NCBI RefSeq assembly: GCF_000069945.1
Contig: NC_010545.1
Location: forward strand, 1,240,001-1,304,000
Direction: 5' to 3'
Source: Corynebacterium urealyticum DSM 7109
Lineage (GTDB): Bacteria > Actinomycetota > Actinomycetes > Mycobacteriales > Mycobacteriaceae
DNA length: 64,000 bases
Positions 8,848-17,522 of the stretch are shown in pieces. Below the pieces are notes generated by a model, which saw nothing but the letters and a program-made list of their open reading frames with translations, did not search any database and had not been told where the DNA came from. Position numbers and translations under genes: made by a program. The first letter of the stretch is position 1. Each line of letters opens with the position of its first letter.

Positions 8848-8875
8848 TTGTCCGATAATATACATTATGACACTT
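8848..8875. other. candidate dif site (chromosome dimer resolution)
   Basis: A 28-bp site: XerC-type arm TTGTCCGATAA, central TATACA, XerD-type arm TTATGACACTT. The actinobacterial dif consensus as I recall it has arms TTCRCCGATAA and TTATGTCAAGT around TVNACA; only four arm positions differ here. It is in the 220-bp gap between trkH and the YkvI gene, an AT-rich spot in a GC-rich region. Genes to the left are mostly on the + strand and to the right mostly on the - strand, as expected where the two replichores meet. XerD is encoded at 51.7-52.6 kb. The rest of the gap (8736-8955) holds no gene. Confidence 0.8.
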
Positions 8876-8955
8876 TGCTTTTATGGGGCCGGGCCTGCGC
8901 CATGCCCCAGCGGCCCCGTCGCAGCAGATGCAACGGGCGCCACCCCCTCGGAACT

Positions 8956-10371
8956 CTAGGAGTCCTTGGCTCCCTTCAGCTCGGAATCCTCGCCGGGCTC
9001 CCAATCAACCTCGAGCTCATCCATGAGCTCCTGGGTCGAGTTTTCGATCTCCGTCGTGGCATCCTCCTCCGAAGACGGCTCCTCGGAGGCCTCTCCGGTG
9101 TCGGCAGCGTTCTCCTCAGCCGAGTCCTTCTCGTCCAGATCTTCAGAATCACCGTGGTACTCGCGAGTGAGCGCCTCGGCGAGCTCGTAGTTGCCCACGT
9201 TGGACTTCTCCACGATCTTCTTGAGCTCGCGGCTCTCCGAGTCGCTCAGCTCTTCCTCCCCCTCGTGGAACTTATTCACCAGTTCGGTGGCGCGCTCGCG
9301 GTACTTAGCCTCGCGCTGGATGCGCACGCGAGACTTGATCCACCAGGCGACGAGCACTGCGATCGTCAGTAGCCCCACCCAGCCGATGATCGGATAGACA
9401 TTGGCCATCAGCGCTTCGAAGCCGAAGAAGCTCACGCCGAAGCCCACCAGGCAGACACCCAGGAACACCGGACGGTACTTATCGCGGTGATTGGCCGTCA
9501 GGCGACGCCCCAGCGCGTAGAACATGCCGATGCAGGTGTTGTAGATCATGATGAAGATAATCACGGCCATCACATAGGACAGCGGGTGATTGATGTGGTC
9601 GATCAAGCTCAGCATCGGCACGCTCGAATCCCCGACCACATCGAAGTTCGCGAGCAACACGAAGGTCGCCATCATCAGCATCGTCAGGTAGATCAGACCA
9701 CCCATAAGGCCGCCTACACCCGCCTCGCGCGGCTTGGTGTTGGCACCGCCGATGACCAGGGCCATCGAGAGCCCCAGCAGCAGCGCGAGCCCCGTGTAGT
9801 TCAGCGCAGACAGCCACCACGGGCTAATCGGCGATTCCGCCCCCTGGGCCAACTGCCCCATTTCCGCCATGTCATCCGGCAGGTTGAACAGCGTGTAGCC
9901 GAAGGCGAAAAGCACCGCGATGATGATCAGCGGCGTCACCGTCGAAATGATGCTGGAAACTTTGTCGACGTCCATCAACCCGGTGATCATCACCAGGATC
10001 AGCATGATCAGCGAGCCGACCCAGGCGGGCCAGCCGAACTGCTGCTCCAGGTTGGACCCCGCCCCCGCGAGCATCACGAAGCCCACGGCAAACAGCGTGA
10101 AGGTCACGCCGAAGTCCAAGAACCTGGAGACGATCGGGTGGGACATGTTTCGGAACACCATGCGGTGCTCCTGCGCCAGGAAATAGCTGCCGAGCTGCAG
10201 GATCACTGCCCCGGCGATGGTCATCAGGACTCCGGCGAGCAGCGCGCCCCACAGCGCGGAAAGCCCAAAGGAGCCGAAATATTGAATGACCTCTTGACCA
10301 GTCGCGAAACCCGCGCCGACCAGGAGGCCCACAAAGGATAATGCAATTTTAAAAGTGTTTTTCAAAGACAC
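8956..10371 (-). CDS. YkvI family membrane protein with acidic C-terminal tail
   Basis: 471 residues starting at GTG 10371 with AGAGG upstream. Residues 1-340 form about ten membrane helices; the start FKIALSFVGLLVGAGFATGQEVIQYFGSFG is typical of YkvI/LeuT-fold proteins, which are uncharacterised putative transporters. After the last helix (about 345) there is a charged cytoplasmic region and then a Glu/Asp/Ser-rich tail of about 70 residues (DEKDSAEENAADTGEASEE and similar), an addition not usual for the core family. It is flanked by the amidase gene upstream on the same strand. The start region and leader (10330-10470) are distinctly AT-rich. Substrate unknown. Confidence 0.8.
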   Translation of the reverse strand: MSLKNTFKIALSFVGLLVGAGFATGQEVIQYFGSFGLSALWGALLAGVLMTIAGAVILQLGSYFLAQEHRMVFRNMSHPIVSRFLDFGVTFTLFAVGFVMLAGAGSNLEQQFGWPAWVGSLIMLILVMITGLMDVDKVSSIISTVTPLIIIAVLFAFGYTLFNLPDDMAEMGQLAQGAESPISPWWLSALNYTGLALLLGLSMALVIGGANTKPREAGVGGLMGGLIYLTMLMMATFVLLANFDVVGDSSVPMLSLIDHINHPLSYVMAVIIFIMIYNTCIGMFYALGRRLTANHRDKYRPVFLGVCLVGFGVSFFGFEALMANVYPIIGWVGLLTIAVLVAWWIKSRVRIQREAKYRERATELVNKFHEGEEELSDSESRELKKIVEKSNVGNYELAEALTREYHGDSEDLDEKDSAEENAADTGEASEEPSSEEDATTEIENSTQELMDELEVDWEPGEDSELKGAKDS

Positions 10372-10493
10372 TAATGAGAGCCTCTTTCGTAAATATCACA
10401 AATACGAACGCTTCCCAGTATTGCTTAATATTCCCTTATTCTCATATTGCGAAACTGTGTTCGCAGACACAAATCGCCCCCGCATCCCCTGGG

Positions 10494-11870
10494 TCACGCC
10501 AGTTCGCGGGCAAGATCCAGGAGCTTTTTCTCGGCGCCGACATCTCCCACCATTTGCACGCTGGTCGGAAGCCCGTCGCTGCCCTGCCCCATTGGCACGG
10601 CTAGCGCCGGCTGACCCGCGACATTCCACATGGCGGTGTAGGCGATCGAGGGCATGCTCAGCAGGGAGGCACGAATGGCTCCCTTCCCCACCAGCAGGTC
10701 AGCGCGGCGTGGCCGGTCGGCCACGGTCGGCGTGAGGATCGCATCAATACCCTCGCGGGCCATGATGTCCGAGACCTTGCGCCCAATGGCGGCTGCCTTT
10801 TTCTCCGCCCAGGACACCATCTTCGGCGTCATGAGCGCGCCCACCAGCTTGGTCAGTCGGTGGCGCTTTTCGATGCGATCGGGCTTTTCCAGCAGTCCGA
10901 TTTCGCTCCGGATTCCGGCGAACATGAGGATCAGGAACGGCAGCGTGGGATCCGGCAGCCGAGCAGACAGCGGCCGAACCTCCACCCCCTGCGCCTCGAG
11001 CTGCGCGGTGGCACGCTTTCGCGCCTCGCGATTGGCCGTGGCCACCGGGATGAACGGCGTGCTCGAGCGGTCCAGCCACGCAACCCGCCAGGGCCTCTCC
11101 CCTTCGTGTCCACGCGGTCCGAGTGGAGCAGGATCGTAGTCCTGCAAGACGGACATCATCAGCTCGATGTCCTCCACCGTGCGCGCCATCGGGCCGGACG
11201 TCCCCAGGGACTTCCACAGGTCGGTATAGGGGGCGGTGGGCAGCACTCCCCGACCCGGTTTGAGCCCCACCAGCCCGCACATCGCCGCCGGGATTCTCAC
11301 CGAGCCACCACCATCGCCGCCCATCGCGATCGGCACCATCCCCGCCGCTACCGCTGCGGCGGAGCCCCCAGAGGAGCCACCTGGGGTCCGGGAAAGATCG
11401 ATCGGGTTGCGGGTCACCCCGTAACCCTGCGAGGAGGTCAGTGGATAAGCGCCGAACTCCGGCATGTGAGTCTTGCCGATGATGATCGCCCCCGCGGCGC
11501 GGAGCCGGGCGACGACCGCGGAGTCTGCGGTCTTCGGCGTGTGGTTCGCGCGGGTTCCAAAACTCGTCACCGCACCAGCGACATCGAGCTCCTCCTTAAT
11601 GGCTACGGGGACGCCGTGGAGAGCTCCACGCTCCGAGGGATCAAGCTGGTCGAGCGCTGAAGCTGCCCGCAGGGCGTCTTCCGCAAAGACCTGGCTGAAA
11701 GCGTTGATGAACGCGTCTCGCTCCTCAATCCTTTCGAGGGCTGCGCGCACCCCTTCCACCGCCGAACGCTCCGCGACCCTCGCGCGCCACTGGTGCGCGT
11801 CGAGCTCGTGCCACGGGGCGTCCCCGACGTTTCCATGACGGGCACTGGCGTTGTTTTCCTGAGGCGCCAT
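10494..11870 (-). CDS. amidase signature family hydrolase
   Basis: 458 residues from the ATG at 11870 (an in-frame GTG lies two codons upstream). The amidase catalytic triad is visible: Lys in GVPVAIKEELD, the cis-Ser and nucleophile Ser in the Gly/Ser-rich motif TPGGSSGGSAAAVAAG, preceded by GKTHMPEFG. The C-terminal part has GQPALAVPMGQGSDGLPTSVQMV as in the AmiC/GatA-like group. It is a free-standing amidase, not GatA, since no gatB or gatC lies nearby; the substrate cannot be inferred. The YkvI gene lies 123 bp downstream on the same strand. Confidence 0.88.
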   Translation of the reverse strand: MAPQENNASARHGNVGDAPWHELDAHQWRARVAERSAVEGVRAALERIEERDAFINAFSQVFAEDALRAASALDQLDPSERGALHGVPVAIKEELDVAGAVTSFGTRANHTPKTADSAVVARLRAAGAIIIGKTHMPEFGAYPLTSSQGYGVTRNPIDLSRTPGGSSGGSAAAVAAGMVPIAMGGDGGGSVRIPAAMCGLVGLKPGRGVLPTAPYTDLWKSLGTSGPMARTVEDIELMMSVLQDYDPAPLGPRGHEGERPWRVAWLDRSSTPFIPVATANREARKRATAQLEAQGVEVRPLSARLPDPTLPFLILMFAGIRSEIGLLEKPDRIEKRHRLTKLVGALMTPKMVSWAEKKAAAIGRKVSDIMAREGIDAILTPTVADRPRRADLLVGKGAIRASLLSMPSIAYTAMWNVAGQPALAVPMGQGSDGLPTSVQMVGDVGAEKKLLDLARELA

Positions 11871-11987
11871 CTCCACTCACCGCTTTCTTTCGATCTATTT
11901 CCAGCTCCTGATCCCCCGCGCTACAGCGGGGCACAGCGCTCACCCGGTCACCCCACCCGGCGTGAGCCCTGCCACCCTCGGGTCGCG

Positions 11988-13694
11988 CTATGCCCCAGCG
12001 CCGGCCTTAGGCAGCGTGTACCTCAGCTGCTCGCCGACCCGCTTTCCGGAGTGGATGCAGCCGCCGAGGAAGGTTCCCTCCAGCGCGTTCTGGCCGTGCA
12101 TACCGCCACCACCGAAGCCCGCGACCTCGCCGACCGCGTAGAGCCCCGGCAGGACTTCCCCATCGTTGGTGAGGCAGCGCCCAGCCAGGTCGGTCTCGAT
12201 CCCGCCCAGGGTCTTTCGGGTCAGCACACTCAGACGCACGGCAATCAACGGCCCGTGCTTCGGGTCCATCAGCTCATGTGGCGAAGCACAGCGCACCACC
12301 TTGTCGCCCAGATACTGGCGTGCGGTGCGGATGTAGTTGATCTGATAGTCCTTGGAGAACTTATTCTCGATCTGGCTATCCCGATCCTCGATCTGGCGGC
12401 GCAGCTCGGCCTCGTCGACCTGTGGCTTATCCGGCCCGACCAGCTCGTTCATCTTCTTGACCAGGCTGCTGAGGTCGTCCGCGATCACCCAGTCCTCGCC
12501 GTGATCCATGAAGGCCTGCACGGCGACCTGCATGCCGGAGCCGAGCTTGGAGAGCAGCTTCTTTACGCTCTTGTCCGTGAGGTCCGGGTTCTGCTCGGAG
12601 CCGGAGAAGATGAACTCCTTGGCGGCGATGGTCTTGTTCAGGATGAACCAGCTGTAGCCCATCCCGGTGCGCCCAATATGGCTCAGTGCCGCGAGGTTAT
12701 CGCCGCCCGGAATGAGGGTGCTGGGCAGCCGCTGCCCCGCAGCGTCCAGCCACATCGCGCTGGGACCTGGGATGATTCGGATGCCGTGGCCTGGCCAGAT
12801 GGAGTTCCAGTTGTGCATGCCCTCCGGGTAGTGCCAGGTCCGGTCGGTGTTCACGAGGTTCGCGCCCGCAGTTTCGGAGATGCCGATCATGCGGCCGTCG
12901 ACGTGGGCCGGCACGCCGGTGACCATGTCCTCCGGGGCGGGTCCCCAGCGGTCCGTCGGCCAGCGCTTGCGCACCAGGTCGAGGTTTCCGCCAATTCCGC
13001 CCGAGGCGACGACGGTGCCCGCCGCCCGGAACTCGAACTCACCCACCGCTGTTCGGGAGGACGCCTCGCCGCGCGGGAGGTCCGTGGCTTCCAGGACCGT
13101 GCCACGCACGCCCTCGATCCGGGTGCGCCCGTCGGCCCCGGATCCCGTGATCAGCTCGTCGACGCGGTGACGGAACTCGAAGCGGATGCGACCCTCCTGT
13201 TCCAGCTTCTCGACCTGCTCGCGGAAGACGCGGACGACCTCCGGTCCGGTCCCCCAGGTCAGGTGGAAACGCGGCACGCTGTTGCCGTGCCCGGAGGCGT
13301 CGCCGGAGCCGCGCTCCGCCCAGCCGACGGTGGGCAGGACGTTGAGCCCCAGGTTCTTCAGGTAGCTGCGCTTCTCGTTGGCGGCGAAGCGGACGTACTC
13401 CCGGCCCCAGGCCTTCGGCCAGCGGTCGTTCGGGGTGTCTTCGAATTGCGCGGAGTTCTCCCAGTCTCGCCAGGCGAGGTCTTCGCTGTCCTTGACCCCC
13501 ATGAGCCGCTGCTCCGGGCTGTCGACGTAGAACAGGCCGCCGAGGGACCAGAACGCCTGTCCGCCGAGGTTATTACGGTTTTCCTGGTCCAGAATGAGGA
13601 CGTTCAACCCGCTCGTTGCGGCCTCGTATGCGGTGACAAGGCCTGCCAGGCCTGCGCCGACGACGATGACGTCCGGATTCCACTGCGTGCTCAA
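11988..13694 (-). CDS. FAD-binding dehydrogenase (ketosteroid-dehydrogenase/fumarate-reductase-like flavoprotein)
   Basis: 568 residues. The N-terminus has a Rossmann FAD motif (VIVVGAGLAGLVTAYEAATSG, then LILDQE), with GGQAFWSLGGLF soon after, typical of the COG3573-type predicted oxidoreductases. The middle has VVASGGIGGNLDLVR and the end a second FAD contact region (GLYAVGEVAGFGGGGMHGQNALEGTFLGGCIHSG). The family is related to 3-ketosteroid dehydrogenase and fumarate reductase flavoproteins, but the substrate is unknown. No membrane anchor or iron-sulfur partner is encoded nearby, so a soluble stand-alone enzyme is likely. A weak DtxR-like box lies in its upstream region. Confidence 0.85.
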   Translation of the reverse strand: MSTQWNPDVIVVGAGLAGLVTAYEAATSGLNVLILDQENRNNLGGQAFWSLGGLFYVDSPEQRLMGVKDSEDLAWRDWENSAQFEDTPNDRWPKAWGREYVRFAANEKRSYLKNLGLNVLPTVGWAERGSGDASGHGNSVPRFHLTWGTGPEVVRVFREQVEKLEQEGRIRFEFRHRVDELITGSGADGRTRIEGVRGTVLEATDLPRGEASSRTAVGEFEFRAAGTVVASGGIGGNLDLVRKRWPTDRWGPAPEDMVTGVPAHVDGRMIGISETAGANLVNTDRTWHYPEGMHNWNSIWPGHGIRIIPGPSAMWLDAAGQRLPSTLIPGGDNLAALSHIGRTGMGYSWFILNKTIAAKEFIFSGSEQNPDLTDKSVKKLLSKLGSGMQVAVQAFMDHGEDWVIADDLSSLVKKMNELVGPDKPQVDEAELRRQIEDRDSQIENKFSKDYQINYIRTARQYLGDKVVRCASPHELMDPKHGPLIAVRLSVLTRKTLGGIETDLAGRCLTNDGEVLPGLYAVGEVAGFGGGGMHGQNALEGTFLGGCIHSGKRVGEQLRYTLPKAGAGA

Positions 13695-13762
13695 ACTGTC
13701 CTCCCCTTATCTACGGGCATCTGCCTCGGCTCCACGGGATCGTGGGGCGCGAATATAGATGG

Positions 13763-13781
13763 TTAGTTTAGGCAAAGGACA
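13763..13781. promoter_or_regulatory. weak DtxR/IdeR-box-like sequence
   Basis: By eye 13 of 19 positions match the known DtxR consensus (TTAGGTTAGSCTAACCTAA); the left half is good and the right half poor. It sits about 70 bp upstream of the flavoprotein start codon. This is a marginal call that needs a matrix score. Confidence 0.2.
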
Positions 13782-13843
13782 TTGCTGTGTGCGTGAATTG
13801 CGAAATTTCCATCAACCCCTCGCGCGACCGACCCCGCCTCGCG

Positions 13844-15259
13844 CTAATGGCGGTGGCGAATAACGAACTGCATGCAGTCGATGTCGCCGGCGTCCACGAG
13901 AGCCTGGTGCAGCGCGAGCTGGAAGTCCCAGAGGCGGCGATAGATCGCGTCGAAGCCCGCGGCAGCAGCCTGTCGCTCGCGGGAAGCGAAGTGGGCACGC
14001 CACATCGGCAGGGTCGCCGCGAGGTGCGGCCCCAGGTGATTTTCGGCGACGACGTCCAGCCCGGCGGCGAAGATGTGCTGGCGGATCAGTGCCGCCGGCG
14101 AGTATTCCAGCGCGGGCCAGATGTAGCCACGCACCACGTCGAGGGATTCCCGCGCGGTATCGCGCATCTGCGGGGTGGCGACCAGGGTCTGCACCACGGC
14201 CACGCCCCCGTCCGCGAGGAGCCTATCCACGGCCCGGAAGAAGTGCCCAAGGCCACCTCGCCCCAGGGTTTCCAGCCGCTCGGTGGAGAAGATCGCGTCG
14301 TATTCGCCTGCCCATTGCCGCGGCGAGGGTACCGGGCCACTGATCAGCTCGACGCGCACGCCGCCGGCTACGCCGGCCTGGCGCACACGGGAGCGCACCA
14401 CCTCGGCGTGCTCCTCATCGGAGGTCAGCACACTCACCGAGGCGCCCCGCTGGGCCGCGAGAATCGCTAGCTGACCGCCGGAACTCGAGAGTTCGAGGAC
14501 GCGGTCGCCCGGGCCAACATTCGCCTCGTCCAGCATCAGATTGATGCGGCGCAGCTGCCCGGAGTTGAGGTCCTGGCGCTGCGCGTCGGCGGGCTTGAGG
14601 TACCAGGTTTCATCAAGAGTGACGGGCTGCTCCGGCTTGCTGAGTCGGCGGCGCACACCTGCCAAACCGCGGGGCTCGGGATTCTCCTCGTCATCCACTA
14701 GAGTCTCCCCGGTCCTGCGGTCGACCTGCACGGTTTCCGTGGTGCGGGCGGCAGAGGCAAACAACGCAGTGGCGGTGGCGCGGGTGGCTCCCGCGTACAG
14801 CTCCACGAGACCGTCGGGCAGCTCGCCGGCACGCACCGAGCCGAAGTTATGTCGCGGCTTGAGCGGGCTAATGCCACCGAGCAGGGTGTTCATTGGAGCC
14901 TCGAGGGGCTGGCTGAGAAGAACCTCCAGCACCTTGACCAGCGGATCGGCCCGCCACTCCCCGATCAGATAGCTTTCCGCGAGCCCCAGCCAGCCTTGGG
15001 CGACCACCCGGTCGAGCATGAGCCCGTCGCGTACCTCGAGGTAGGTCTCGTCCTTGGAGTCGAAGGAGACCCCCTCATCGTCCAAGAGTTTTTCCAGTCG
15101 CTCGCGAAATGCCTCGGATCGCTTGCCGAGGAACCGGCCGCGGGGCAGCTCAGCGAGGTGCGGCCACCGCTCGGGGTCGATATAGGGGTCGAGAGAGAAA
15201 CGCTCCACGGGAACTATCAGACACTCCTCTCCCGGTGCTCGCGGGGCCGACTCGGCCAT
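13844..15259 (-). CDS. cyclopropane-fatty-acid-synthase-like protein with degenerate SAM site
   Basis: 471 residues from the ATG at 15259 (MAESAPRAPG); the frame is open 25 codons further but without family similarity. Overall layout is that of CFA synthase/mycolic methyltransferase-like proteins: an N-terminal domain, then a class I methyltransferase fold from about residue 225 (NVGPGDRVLELSSSGGQLAIL) and the characteristic C-terminal end (RRLWDFQLALHQALVDAGDIDCMQFV). Key residues differ: the usual D-x-GCGWGG SAM loop is ELSSSGGQ, losing the Cys, and the VEMxEHVG-type motif reads TERLETLG. It may be inactive or altered in substrate. It is divergent from ndh. Confidence 0.75.
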   Translation of the reverse strand: MAESAPRAPGEECLIVPVERFSLDPYIDPERWPHLAELPRGRFLGKRSEAFRERLEKLLDDEGVSFDSKDETYLEVRDGLMLDRVVAQGWLGLAESYLIGEWRADPLVKVLEVLLSQPLEAPMNTLLGGISPLKPRHNFGSVRAGELPDGLVELYAGATRATATALFASAARTTETVQVDRRTGETLVDDEENPEPRGLAGVRRRLSKPEQPVTLDETWYLKPADAQRQDLNSGQLRRINLMLDEANVGPGDRVLELSSSGGQLAILAAQRGASVSVLTSDEEHAEVVRSRVRQAGVAGGVRVELISGPVPSPRQWAGEYDAIFSTERLETLGRGGLGHFFRAVDRLLADGGVAVVQTLVATPQMRDTARESLDVVRGYIWPALEYSPAALIRQHIFAAGLDVVAENHLGPHLAATLPMWRAHFASRERQAAAAGFDAIYRRLWDFQLALHQALVDAGDIDCMQFVIRHRH

Positions 15260-15480
15260 TCGCGGTGAAGTTATCCCTAAAGTTAGCCGATATTGTGGCC
15301 CAAACGGGGTATTAACACTCAGGAAGCAACTCATATCAGGTGGATCCCGGAAGTGCTTTAGAAGGCCTTAAGCATTAGGATTGTTGAAGCACGCTTCGTG
15401 AGGATCTCACAGGGTCCGTATATCAGCGAGAACTTGAATACAAAAACCAAAAATATTGTGCTGAGGAGCATTAGTTTCTT

Positions 15481-16911
15481 ATGACCACCAACTCCCTTGG
15501 TCCAGCAGGTAAGCGCCACCACGTCGTCATCATCGGCGGCGGTTTCGGCGGTCTGTTCGCGGCAAAGAAGTTCAAGGGCAAGGACATCGCGGTCACCATC
15601 ATCGACCGCACCAACCACCACCTGTTCCAGCCACTGCTGTACCAGGTCGCGACCGGTATCCTGTCTGAAGGTGAGATCGCACCTTCCATCCGCCAGCTGA
15701 TGGCGGACGACGAGAACATCCGCGTGATCAAGGGCGAGGTCCGCAACATCGACATCGACGGCCAGAACGTCACCGCGGACCTGGGCGGCAAGGAAGCTGT
15801 CATCGAGTACGACTCCCTGATCCTCGCTGCGGGCGCTGCACAGTCCTACTTCGGTAATGACCACTTCGCCGAGTTCGCGCCGGGCATGAAGTCCGTCGAC
15901 GATGCCCTGGAGATCCGTGCCCGCGTCACCGGCGCCTTCGAGCGCGCCGAGATCACCACTGACCCGGAGGAGCGCCGCCGCCTGCTGAACTTCGTCGTCG
16001 TCGGCGCGGGCCCGACCGGCGTGGAGCTGGCTGGTCAGCTGGCTGAGATGGCGCACCGCACCCTCGCCAAGGAGTTCCGCGAGGTTGACACCAACGACGC
16101 CCGCATCATCCTCATCGACGGTGGCCCGCAGGTTCTGCCTCCGTTCGGCAAGCGCCTGGGCCGCAAGGCTCGCCGCAAGCTTGAGGATCTTGGCGTCGAG
16201 GTCGTCCTGAACTCCCTGGTCACTAACGTGGACCGTGAGGGCGTGACCTACAAGAACATGAAGACGGGCGAGGAGTCCTCGATCCCGAGCTACGCCAAGA
16301 TCTGGTCCGCCGGTGTGGCCGCTTCCCCGCTGGGCAAGCACGTCGCCGACCAGGCTGGTGTGGAGTCCGACCGCGCGGGCCGCGTCATGGTCAACGAGGA
16401 CCTGACCCTGGGCGAGCACAAGAACGTCTTCCTGATCGGCGACATGATCAACCTCAACGGCCTGCCGGGCGTGGCCCAGGTCGCTATGCAGGGTGGTCAG
16501 TACGCTGCGAAGACCATCATCGACGAGATCGAGAACGGCACCAGCCCGGAAGCTCGCGCCCCGTTCGACTACTTCGACAAGGGCTCCATGGCGATCGTCT
16601 CCCGCTTCAACGCTGTGGTGAAGATCAACAAGGCCGAGGTCTCCGGCTTCATCGGTTGGCTGATGTGGCTGGCCCTGCACCTGCTGTACCTGGTCGGCTT
16701 CCGCAACCGCGCGATCGCCGCGTTCAGCTGGGGCCTGAACTCCGTTTCCCGCCGCCGCTGGCAGCTGGTTGCTACCCGCCAGCAGCTGCACGCCCGTAAC
16801 GCGCTGAACAAGCTGCGCAAGCTGGAGGACGAGAAGGGCATCCGCTCCCTCGAGGTGCGCGATAACCTTAAGTTCGGCGAGGGGCGCGATACCCCGGCTG
16901 ACGCCGACTAG
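15481..16911 (+). CDS. ndh: type II NADH:quinone oxidoreductase
   Basis: 476-residue non-proton-pumping NADH dehydrogenase that feeds electrons into menaquinone; corynebacteria lack complex I and depend on it. The FAD motif GGGFGGLFAAKKF is at about residues 19-31, followed by the quinone-site region NHHLFQPLLYQVATG. The NADH-binding motif is VVVGAGPTGVELAGQLAEM (about 170-188), and GDMINLNGLPGVAQVAMQGG precedes the C-terminal membrane-association region (GFIGWLMWLALHLLYLVGFRNR). A GAGGAG element lies 15 bases before the ATG, rather far. A strong hairpin terminator follows. Confidence 0.96.
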   Translation: MTTNSLGPAGKRHHVVIIGGGFGGLFAAKKFKGKDIAVTIIDRTNHHLFQPLLYQVATGILSEGEIAPSIRQLMADDENIRVIKGEVRNIDIDGQNVTADLGGKEAVIEYDSLILAAGAAQSYFGNDHFAEFAPGMKSVDDALEIRARVTGAFERAEITTDPEERRRLLNFVVVGAGPTGVELAGQLAEMAHRTLAKEFREVDTNDARIILIDGGPQVLPPFGKRLGRKARRKLEDLGVEVVLNSLVTNVDREGVTYKNMKTGEESSIPSYAKIWSAGVAASPLGKHVADQAGVESDRAGRVMVNEDLTLGEHKNVFLIGDMINLNGLPGVAQVAMQGGQYAAKTIIDEIENGTSPEARAPFDYFDKGSMAIVSRFNAVVKINKAEVSGFIGWLMWLALHLLYLVGFRNRAIAAFSWGLNSVSRRRWQLVATRQQLHARNALNKLRKLEDEKGIRSLEVRDNLKFGEGRDTPADAD

Positions 16912-16948
16912 TTCCCGCGCTGGCGCCCGAGGGCGCTAGAAAAGCTCG

Positions 16949-16989
16949 ATCCCCGGCCCCACCTTCGTGGTGGGTGGCCGGGGATTTTT
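16949..16989. terminator. Rho-independent terminator between ndh and the thioesterase gene
   Basis: Hairpin with arms ATCCCCGGCCCCACC and GGTGG-G-TGGCCGGGGAT, TTCG loop and a T5 run on the + strand. It lies between two convergent genes; the + strand (ndh) use is the clearest. Confidence 0.88.
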
Positions 16990-17002
16990 GCTTGGCGTTA
17001 AC

Positions 17003-17479
17003 TCACTTATTCATCACGGCGGTCTTCAGCATGGTCAGGGCCAGCAGCTTCCCGGTCTCCTCATTGCGGTGCTCGACGCGCCACAGGTGGGAGGTCGACC
17101 CCAGGTGCTCAGCGGTCGCGGTGGAGACGATGACGTCGCCGGCCTTCGATGGCCGCAGGAAGTCGGTGTTGTTGTTCGTTCCGACGACGATCGGGCCCGC
17201 GCCCGCGGCAACAAAGCTGGCCATGCTGGCTGCGGTCTCCCCCAGCGTGGCGTAGATGCCCCCGTTGGTGATCCCCCAAGGCTGCAGGTGGATCGGTTGC
17301 ACCTCAAGGCGCAGGGTGAGGGAATGAGGTGCTACCTCGGTGTAGCGAACACCCAGTGCCTCTTCCAATCCGTTGGTGGCGGTCATAATTCCGTTGAGGG
17401 TGTCGAGCTCTTCACCGGTGAGCTTACGCTGGCCGGCAGTGCTGCTGAGCTCCAGCATGGTCTTCACATGTTCGTTCAT
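17003..17479 (-). CDS. PaaI family hotdog-fold thioesterase
   Basis: 158 residues. The hotdog signature is visible as HLQPWGITNGGIYATLGETAASMAS (about 83-107), where the usual NPxGxxHGGxxxxLxDxA is partly changed: the His of HGG is Asn here, while the Glu/Asp further on (GETA) is kept. The strand pattern LTLRLEVQP and VVGTNNNTDFLRP (about 117-129) also fits. Such enzymes hydrolyse acyl-CoA thioesters; the acyl group is unknown. It is divergent from gnd with only 43 bp between start codons, so the two share a promoter region. Confidence 0.85.
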   Translation of the reverse strand: MNEHVKTMLELSSTAGQRKLTGEELDTLNGIMTATNGLEEALGVRYTEVAPHSLTLRLEVQPIHLQPWGITNGGIYATLGETAASMASFVAAGAGPIVVGTNNNTDFLRPSKAGDVIVSTATAEHLGSTSHLWRVEHRNEETGKLLALTMLKTAVMNK

Positions 17480-17522
17480 GCCAATAGATTAACCACTAAG
17501 CATCGGGGTAAACTGGGAAATC

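Noticed and set aside
11793..13766. Long + strand open frame of over 600 codons opposite the flavoprotein gene
   Set aside because: It is antisense to a clear FAD-dehydrogenase gene; its product is rich in His, Arg and Val with no family features, as expected for the shadow of a high-GC gene.
15275..15300. DtxR-like half site upstream of the cyclopropane-synthase-like gene
   Set aside because: Only the GGCTAAC half matches; the other half does not.
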